Below, in pieces: positions 56,841 through 64,000 of a stretch of DNA of 64,000 bases (the first letter of the stretch is position 1; the number at the start of each line of letters is the position of its first letter). The stretch spans positions 194,294,989-194,358,988 of the forward strand of contig NC_041402.2 in the NCBI RefSeq assembly GCF_900747795.2, given 5' to 3'. Under the pieces are notes generated by a model. It was not told the origin of the DNA. It worked only from the letters and a program-made list of their open reading frames with translations, and made no database searches. This stretch comes from Erpetoichthys calabaricus (lineage: Eukaryota > Chordata > Cladistia > Polypteriformes > Polypteridae). The position numbers and the translations under genes are program-made.

Positions 56841-57510
56841 GGTATGGCGGCACGTCCCGTTTCACCTTTCGCAGAAGCATCCGTCTTCCAGGAGGACTGG
56901 AGTCTGGACAGTTTCCAAAGGGCCCACCTCAGGCGTTGACCCCCGCAGGCCTGCTGGACTGTGTGACCTTTGAGACTCGGCGCAGGCGCAGCGCTGAGGA
57001 CGGCGATGGCAGACCACGTGAGCGGCTGCATGGCGCGGACTCTTTGAAGTGGCTGCCACCTCATTGGCGGCTTCTCCTTCCCTGCGCACCTGGCAGGTGA
57101 ATCAGAGACGCCTCTTTTTTTTTTCGTTTTTTTTTCCTTCTTCAGAGTGGCGGGACGACATTTTTGTGCCCGCCATAAAAGAGCCGCCGAGGCGGGACAG
57201 GGACGCGCGGCAGATTAGGAGGTGGCGGGCATGCGCGTCGCCGCCGGACGAGCAGAGACTCTGAAAATTCGGCTGGACGGCTGTCTGCAGGGGGTCCACT
57301 TCAGCCCCCTCGAGTCCACCTTCTCTTTTTGGTTTCAGGAACATCGGGATATGCTTAGAGACTAATTATCGCCGCTTTTATTGGGCTGCTTGTTGGGATG
57401 GGCTTGTGATAAACACGTCATTTTCATGTGTACATTAAAAGTCGTTATGCTCATCGATGATTTGTTTCTCGTGTCTCATTTCCCTTGTGCTTTAATAATA
57501 AAGAAATAAA
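56841..57510 (+). terminator. 3' untranslated region and polyadenylation signals of the IER3-like gene
   Basis: ATTAAA (57434-57439) followed by a T/G-rich stretch, and AATAAA at 57497-57502 and 57505-57510, are candidate signals. I see no ATTTA instability element between the stop and 57440, which is unusual for an immediate-early transcript. A T/C tract ending in CAG near 57145 resembles a splice acceptor. Confidence 0.5.
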
Positions 57511-57599
57511 CTTCTCACTTCCTAAACCCCTGACGCCGTTCAAATGACCCCTTTAAGCAGATGACTTTCTGTGGATCGGTGAATTGGAGATTTCCAGGT

Positions 57600-58067
57600 T
57601 CACACCAGGGAGGCGTGCACGGTGGCGCAGTGGGTAGCGCTGCAAGCTGCCAGCTCCCACTTGGCTTTGCACAAAGATATGCAAAGTGCTTCAACTGGAG
57701 ATTTTGGGCTGGACACAGACGTCACAAAAAGGTGTGTGTGTGTGGTGGTGGTGGGGGGGGGTTGAAGAACATGCATTGCCAAGGGACTGAGAGGAGCCCA
57801 CCAGCCACCAATTTCGACAGCCTTTGACTCCGCTGAGCCCTCACCTTCACAAAATGCATGCACATTGGGGGCACAAAAACAGAGTTTGCATAAACCCCTC
57901 AAAACAGTCTTATTGCACCCCTGCGTTGGTGGGACAAGAACTGAGCTCTGCGATGGAGTGGAGGGGCGCTGTGTGGAAAGCTGAGTCCTGCCTTGAGACC
58001 GGGGACGCCAGTTCGGGCTCAGGACCTCGTGACTTGGAATGGCATTAAGGAGGTTTAAAAATATATA
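57600..58067. other. no gene recognised; contains a SINE head fragment
   Basis: The first 27 bases of the SINE head, GCACGGTGGCGCAGTGGGTA and on, appear at 57617-57643 and then stop. The rest is unclassified, with a G run at 57753-57760. Confidence 0.5.
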
Positions 58068-58666
58068 TTTGTGTTAAACACTATATGAACACATGGATAC
58101 ATGCAAACACTGTGAAAGACGCTATATAACGGATCGATACAAAGGGAAAGGCACTATATAATAGATGGAAAAGGTAAGGCATTGTGTAGCTGGAATATGT
58201 TCCAGCAACTCCTGCGACCCTGTTCATGACCAAGCGGGTTAGAAAATGAATGACTGAAATAGATAAAAAAAGAAAGATACAATATAGCAGAAAGGAAAAG
58301 ACACACTGCGGTGGGTTGGCTCCCTGCCCAGGATTGGTTCCTGCCTTGTGCCCTGTGTTGGCTGGGATTGGCCTCAGCAGACCCCCGTGACCCTGTGTTC
58401 GGATTCAGCGGGTTGGAAAATAAATGGTGAATGGATGGATGGAAAATACACAATAGAATAGATAGACATAAACGTAAGGGCACTAAATGACAGAAAAAGA
58501 AAGGCATTAATAGATAGATTGATAGATTAAAAAGTAAAGGCACTAATACATGGAAAGGGAAAATCACTATATAATACAAAAAAAAGGCACTGCACAACTG
58601 CTTAATAGACGGAATATGAAAGGCACTATATAATAGATTAATTAACAGATAAAAAGGAAAGGTGCT

Positions 58667-58700
<34 letters not shown>
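58068..58700 (-). repeat. degenerate GGCACTATATAA array with a SINE fragment
   Basis: AAAGGCACTATATAATAG and variants recur at about 58106, 58147, 58563 and 58619. A plus-strand SINE 3' half lies at 58305-58442 (from ACTGCGGTGGGTTGG to a GGAT tail). Confidence 0.75.
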
Positions 58701-58712
<12 letters not shown>

Positions 58713-59282
58713 CTGAAAGGCGCTATATAATAAATTAATGAACAGATTAAAATGAAAGGCGCTCTATAATAGATAGATAGATAGATCTGAAAGGCGCTAT
58801 ATAATAAATTAATGAACAGATAAAAATGAAAGGTGCTATATAATAGATAGATAGATAGATCTGAAAGGCGCTATATAATAAATTAATGAACAGATTAAAA
58901 TGAAAGGTGCTCTATAATAGATAGATAGATAGATCTGAAAGGCGCTATATAATAAATTAATGAACAGATTAAAATGAAAGGCGCTCTATAATAGATAGAT
59001 AGATCTGAAAGGCGCTATATAATAAATTAATGAACAGATTAAAATGAAAGGCGCTCTATAATAGATAGATAGATAGATCTGAAAGGCGCTATATAATACA
59101 TTAATGAACAGATTAAAATGAAAGGCGCTCTATAATAGATAGATAGATAGATCTGAAAGGCGCTATATAATAAATTAATGAACAGATAAAAATGAAAGGC
59201 GCTCTATAATAGATAGATAGATAGATCTGAAAGGCGCTATATAATAAATTAATGAACAGATAAAAATGAAAGGCGCTATATA

Positions 59283-59300
<18 letters not shown>
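58713..59300 (-). repeat. 74-bp minisatellite, eight units
   Basis: CTGAAAGGCGCTATATAAT starts units at 58713, 58787, 58861, 58935, 59005, 59079, 59153 and 59227. The period is 74, once 70 because one GATA unit is missing. Each unit is CTGAAAGGCGCTATATAAT, then AAATTAATGAACAGAT, then AAAATGAAAGGCGCTCTATA and a short GATA run. Copies are nearly identical, so homogenisation is recent. Confidence 0.95.
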
Positions 59301-59361
<61 letters not shown>

Positions 59362-59392
59362 CTTTATTAATCCCAAGGGGAATTTCACTAAA
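59284..59392 (-). repeat. GATA microsatellite and retroposon tail
   Basis: GATA units fill 59284-59361, then CTTTATTAATCCCAAGGGG and AATTTCAC follow. This is the minus-strand form of the tail seen at 5847, 12594, 37469 and 43921. Confidence 0.9.
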
Positions 59393-60020
59393 TGCTTGTG
59401 TTTCTTTGTTTCCCCCAATACAGCGAGGTGGGGTCTACACACGGATTCAAGTCTAAGAGTCCTATATAGGTGCTATATAATTGAGAGATAGCCTTTACTC
59501 CGTGGCCACTGTCTCCTGCATGCCCGCAGCGTTCAGCTGGCTCTGAGAATGATTCCACTCCCGTCCCACAACACTACAGTGGTGATTTACTTGTTTTAAT
59601 TTTTGTTTGCTTCAACAATCACGAATAATTTATTTCCGGGCTTTTTTGTATGCAGACTGCGCTTTCTCTTCAAACATGACATTTGTTGAGCACGAGGCAC
59701 ACGAGACAATAAAGACCCCATAATATTCTATAAACGTCTTGTTCGTTTATTAACGGATCCCTTAATAATACCTAATAAAGATAACCGGAAAAGGGGACGA
59801 GACACGGAAAATGTGAGTTTTTAAATGCAAGCCATGAGAGGAATTGATGCTTAGGGAGCAATTGGACCTTGACCATGAATGGAGTCCCTTGGTGAAACCT
59901 CGAAATGGGGAGTCCCAAAACAGCCGTAGAGTCGAATCGGGAGTTCGGTGCCACTTCGTACAGGCAGCAAACTCTCTTCAGATGTGTTACCGTTCTGTAA
60001 GAGGTGACGACCTATGGAAG
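59393..60020. other. no gene recognised
   Basis: The sequence is unique-looking with short frames only. Confidence 0.5.
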
Positions 60021-60022
60021 AA

Positions 60023-60052
60023 TCAATAAATAAAGAAATAAAGAAATAAATA

Positions 60053-60110
<58 letters not shown>
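60023..60110 (+). repeat. GAAA microsatellite
   Basis: About twenty AAAG/AAAT units are seen directly. Confidence 0.95.
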
Positions 60111-60111
<1 letters not shown>

Positions 60112-60525
60112 TTTGATTGATTGATTCGTCTAAATGAATATCCACGGCGCCCAGAGGTCCGCACTCTTAATCTTTACTACAACTGAAAATGAAGAGAGTC
60201 CTCTGCGAGTGCAATGTGGACACCGCCTCAAATTCCGTTCGTGACCCCCTCCAGCAGGACTAATGGAGCACCGCGCTTGCTGGAGGGTAACGAAGATCTT
60301 TCCTAAGACTCCGCACAGCATGTCAGGCAGCAGTTACACTTTTAGATTCTTTATTTTTGCTTTTCTGTCAATGATTTTGATGTCTAACGTATTCGATGCT
60401 ACATTGTAAACTGTAGGTGGACTGCATGGATGGACCCGTGTCATCAGCCTGGCATTTGAGTCATCTTTTGACATGGCGAGTTTGGTTTAAGCTGTCCGTT
60501 AGGTTAATGACTTGCTACTTACAAT

Positions 60526-60552
60526 TATTATAATAATAATAATAATAATAAC

Positions 60553-60651
<99 letters not shown>

Positions 60652-60652
60652 C
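60526..60652. repeat. AAT/ATT palindrome
   Basis: About 60 bases of AAT repeat run directly into about 64 bases of ATT repeat, with the turn near 60588. The two halves are reverse complements and could extrude as one hairpin or cruciform. Confidence 0.95.
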
Positions 60653-60659
60653 TTTCATT

Positions 60660-61260
60660 GATGCCTTGTAACGAGGTGGCGCGGTCTTCCATGTGCCCCG
60701 GCTTGTTTCATGAACTCACCCTGCCCGCCCGAGTCATTCAGATGGCACGCTCGGGGTTTCGGCCGCGACACCCTCAGGCGCCGTCAATATTACACACATT
60801 AATAGAAAAAGCGTTACTTCAACAAAATGAATTCTACTTATGTCAGGTATTCCTTGCCAACGTGATCGACTCATGTCGGAAATGAATCGAACAAAGGGAA
60901 GAAAAGCAAAGAATGCGAGGAATTCTTTGACACGCAGATTGCGTTACACAAGAAGGTTCCACAGAACAGGATGCAAACACGGCAAGCCAACCATTGCCAG
61001 GTGCGGCTCGGCCACAGATGCCATTGTGAAGGATGGCACACCTCTCTGGATTCCCAGTACAGGTGCAATGGCGGCGTGATTGTGTAACGCGCTTCGCCAT
61101 TCAGGACTCCTATTTGATCTTCACGGATGGCTGCATTTCTTCAGAGGTGAGGCCATCAGAAAACAAAGCAGACTGAAAATGCCAATCGAGTTTGTGTCCT
61201 TGAGATGTGAGGCAGCAAAAGCGACCCGCTGCGCTACGGTGCCATTACACGCATGCGTAC
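60660..61260. other. no gene recognised
   Basis: The sequence is unique-looking with short frames only. Confidence 0.5.
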
Positions 61261-61261
61261 G

Positions 61262-61440
61262 TGGATTCATTGCTTATTATAACTTGGCGGACTCCTTTAT
61301 CCAAAGCAACTTACAAATGCTTACATTTCGTTTTTTTCCTCCAACTGGAGCAGAGGCAGGTGAAGTGACCTGCATGCAGGATTTGAACCCACAGCCTCAA
61401 CACTTGAAACCCAAAGCCACAACCACAGCCACACACCAGC
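61262..61440 (-). mobile_element. MIR/V-SINE-like element
   Basis: CGGACTCCTTTATCCAAAGC and AACTTACAAATG form the conserved 3' end of several fish SINEs. CAGGATTTGAACCCACAGCC (61379-61398) is the B-box complement of the tRNA-derived head. The same head lies at 49860 and 50984. Confidence 0.65.
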
Positions 61441-61689
61441 TCTCTGTCATTGTGGACCACTCAGAGCCAGCGCCACCATTAAGACGAATTAGGCATTCAT
61501 TTATGTTGCCAATCATAAGACATGGGGGCTGGCAGCCACACAGGTTACCTACCAAATAGTCGGTTGGCGCGCTAATAAGCTTGGCGTAGGGTGCAACATA
61601 ACGAAACACTGGCGCTGGGACCACTTAACACAATCTTTTTCCCTGTGCATTGACTCACTGGTTGAGAAATGGCATCTTGCTGCCTGGAT

Positions 61690-61752
61690 TGTCCCCAGCT
61701 TCCCTGTGACCCGTCCCTGGATCAGCCGGTTTAGAAGATGGATGGATGGATG
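61690..61752 (+). mobile_element. SINE 3' fragment
   Basis: CCTGTGACCCGTCCCTGG, CAGCCGGTTTAGAAGATGG and a GGAT tail are the 3' end of a diverged SINE copy. Confidence 0.55.
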
Positions 61753-61914
61753 TTTTCAACTATTACCCACTGTACAGTGAGGAGGTGCCCTCACTTTGTG
61801 CCCACGTGTCTGCTCAGCCTGTCGTTCAGATGTACCCTGCCCTATGTTGAGTTCTTGAAGTTCTTGAAACTCTTTGTTAGATGCTTACCTGCTTATGGTG
61901 GTCCATCGGCATTG

Positions 61915-62500
61915 TGTGAAGGTCACCAGGTGTGGGCAGGCGTTCCAGCCGGGATGGTTCATGGTCCTTTACCAGGCTGGGAGGCCAGTTTAAAGGAAGG
62001 ACAGTTGGAGACCAATATGGATTATTTCCTCTTCCGACACAATAGGTGGCAGGCCTCCTGGACTACGGTGCCTGCATGGATACCCGCAGGGCAGGCTGGG
62101 AACTGTAGTCCAGTAGCGTAGCCCTGCAGTGTTCCATAAGTGCCACCAGGGGGTGTTGCAGGGACATATCCTCCCCACTTCAAGGAAGGACGTCCCACCT
62201 GTGGTAGGGTCACACTGGAAGTGCTCCTGGGGCTGGCATAAATTAAGCCACCTGACCTCATCCTGGCGAGCTTGAGTCGGGTGGACATGCATGAAACTTG
62301 TCTGGAGGAGTAAAGGGAGAGGAAGGGAGGAAAACAACAGAAAATAAGAGGAATTGAGCTTGAGTGGAATTTGTACATCAACAGCAGAGGCGTTTGTGAA
62401 AATAAATCTTTATTACTTATCATTAAATAAATCACAGTGTTGGTGTTGGTGTGGTGGAGGAGTTGAGAGCTCACTGGCGCCCCCTACAGCATACAAGTGC
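61915..62500 (+). repeat. unclassified dispersed repeat, copy 2
   Basis: GGGAACTGTAGTCC (62099), GTGCCACCAGGGGGTGTTGC (62141), GGAAGTGCTCCTGGGGCTGG (62218), GAGCTTGAGTCGGGTGGAC, paired AATAAA boxes (62401, 62426) and GGCGCCCCCTACAGCA (62477) match the other copies in order. Confidence 0.55.
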
Positions 62501-62899
62501 AACAACGACATTGTCAGTCCACTCCTCTGTGACTGAACAAGCTGATGCTACCAGATCGCCGACTTCAACGGAGGCCTCGACCGTTTTTGGTGACTCGGTC
62601 ATTGATGTCCCCAAAATGCATTGCACCTTTAGAGGTTTAGAGCAGGCCATTCATCCCAAGGAGCTCAGCAGTCCAACTCACCCGCTGGCACTGACTTACA
62701 CTGTGTCTCCCGTGTTGGGACATCCAGCCGCAAGTAGATGAGGCCCCCCCCAACTCCAGAGATGAAGATGAAGAAGAAGAATAAAATGAAAAATAAACTT
62801 AAGAATAAAGAAATCAGTCAACACCTCACAACCTTCTCACCTGAAGAGATACGTAAAGTGAAGATGCCACATGGGCTAGACGGGCATCCAGGATAGAAG

Positions 62900-63420
62900 A
62901 GGAGATGGTTCCTTAAACAGACAGGAGGCGCCTAGCAGGCAGATGGGCATCACGGCTGGGGAGGAGAAGGGGATCAGACCCAGAAGGAAAGACCAGAAGG
63001 GATGGATGGACAGCCCACTGGGGGCTTTTTACTCCCCCAGCACGCTAGATGGCAGCAGCCCCAGATATTAGTGCCCTGTAGGAGGTGTAGTCCAACAGAG
63101 AAGCCCTGCTGAGGTCCCTGGGTGTCACAAGAGGGCGCGTCAGGTGGAAAAGCTCCCTGTTATAATGGGTTTTCATCGGGCATTGGCACCGGATGTGCCC
63201 CAGGGTCCTTAATAAAAGGGACCGCACTCCCTTACCCAGGCGAGTCGGAGCTGGGAAGACATGGGGCACCACTCAACTGGAGGAGGGCATTGCGTTGGTG
63301 AGAGGGATCATGGAGAGAGAAAACTTGTGTATTTGTGCTTTTGTTACTTTGAGGAGAAATTGTTTAATAAAGCTACCTTTACTTGAACCCGGGACCGGGT
63401 GAGATCGTGTTTAGGGGTTT
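62900..63420 (+). repeat. unclassified dispersed repeat, copy 3
   Basis: ACTCCCCCAGCACGCTAGATGG, GGAGGTGTAGTCC, AATAAAAGGGACCGC (63213), GGCGAGTCGGAGCTGGG (63238) and a late AATAAAG (63365) follow the order of copies 1 and 2. Confidence 0.55.
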
Positions 63421-63754
63421 GGAGTTCTTCTTCACAACAAACTGGCTTTGTTATTCTTCACTGAGGTAAAGATGGAGTTCAGGAGCCGCTCAGAAGAAAC
63501 GTTTGGGACCCTTCAGGCTGAAGTTTAACGTCCCACCAAACATGGTGCCCATTCCAGAGGTTGTGATCTGCTGGAAGGGTCTCCTGATGTGTTGTTACAC
63601 CACTTCAGTGATTTCCTCAGATCATTCTGTAGATCATCTCGTTTTGGTGGTCCTCCAGGTCTCTTGTGGCCAGTTCCCCATATAAAATGACAAGTGTGAC
63701 CCACCAAAGAAGCTGATGGGTGACCACTGACTCCACACTCTGAGACCCTCTTCT

Positions 63755-63996
63755 TCAGGGGATCTTACTAAGGGGGACTTTGTCTCAGCCAGAATCCTTT
63801 GGAGGCAGCGGCTGTGGGAGCCTTCATGACGTTTATCATGATGGTGAAGAAGAATCCAAGTGCTGCAAGGAGGAGACACACACAGCATTTCATAGAGCAG
63901 CCATGGTGGGCAAACGAAGGTCTTAGATTGTAAACATTTGCTTTGACATCAACCCTCCCATGAAGCTCTTCCTGCACCTCAAGAGCATCTACCCAA
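63755..63996 (-). other. possible coding exon with a signal-anchor, cut by the window edge
   Basis: One minus-strand frame is open from the right edge to about 63768. From an internal Met (63887) it reads MKCCVCLLLAALGFFFTIMINV, a strong hydrophobic segment, then about 20 polar residues. A splice-donor match, CTTA then GTAAGA, lies exactly at the in-frame stop, so a spliced product could avoid it. This resembles the membrane anchor of a type II Golgi enzyme or a secreted protein, but the family is not recognisable. Confidence 0.25.
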
Positions 63997-64000
63997 TGGA

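Noticed and set aside
58713-59300. CRISPR-like regular repeats
   Set aside because: The units are contiguous 74-bp copies without unique spacers, in a eukaryotic genome; it is a minisatellite.
1-64000. Endogenous retrovirus or LTR retrotransposon genes
   Set aside because: No gag, protease, integrase or envelope-like frame was recognised; only the unclassified repeat at 46.6, 61.9 and 62.9 kb has a loosely LTR-like layout.

Overview
The window looks like a piece of a large, repeat-rich genome of a ray-finned fish. Two host genes are readable: torsin-4A (tor4a) and an IER3-like immediate-early gene. The rest is mostly L2 and RTE LINEs, Tc1/mariner, hAT and pogo-like DNA elements, tRNA-derived SINEs and TATC/GATA microsatellite arrays. 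The very common tail motif TATATAGCGCCTTTCA and the SINE type bring bichirs or reedfish to mind, but that guess is an inference from repeat content, not a test.

Layout. 1-1550: a minus-strand L2 LINE fragment cut by the left edge. 1803-2885: a full SINE followed by two hAT-type MITEs set almost end to end. 3200-3560: a CpG-rich segment with a good splice donor, a candidate non-coding first exon for tor4a. 3560-9100: mostly unique or degenerate sequence with one small MITE and a large TATC array. 10.65-12.75 kb: a tandem array of about thirteen degenerate units. 15.9-23.74 kb: one plus-strand L2 element carrying an RTE LINE in its 5' region and a SINE near its 3' end; the SINE is itself split by a pogo-like MITE and a Tc1-like element. 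23.87-25.45 kb: a second Tc1-like element. 27.7-29.1 kb: a third, with a SINE inside it. 30.0-30.3 kb: AT microsatellite with a SINE.

The tor4a coding exon is at 32648-33808 (plus), with a splice acceptor at 32600 and a polyadenylation signal at 34074. Downstream lie degenerate arrays of the TATATAGYGCCTTTCA motif (34.9-35.5 and 36.5-38.05 kb) around a CpG-rich block, two TTCA-type arrays (38.9-40.3 and 41.5-42.3 kb), a CRE-bearing CpG-rich segment at 45.4 kb, a 130-bp-arm inverted repeat at 47.8-48.1 kb, and further TATC composite arrays at 50 and 53.5-54.5 kb. The IER3-like gene is at 56310-56840 (plus), with a TATA-like box at 56087 and polyadenylation signals near 57.5 kb. After it come a clean 74-bp minisatellite (58.7-59.3 kb), a long AAT/ATT palindrome (60.5 kb), copies of an unclassified dispersed repeat, and a possible signal-anchor exon on the minus strand at the right edge.

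The most interesting point is that the two host genes are related. TOR4A residues 76-110 and IER3-like residues 39-74 match at 18 of 36 aligned positions, covering a basic block and a hydrophobic segment. They lie 22.5 kb apart on the same strand. This suggests that the TOR4A amino-terminal module and IER3 share an origin.
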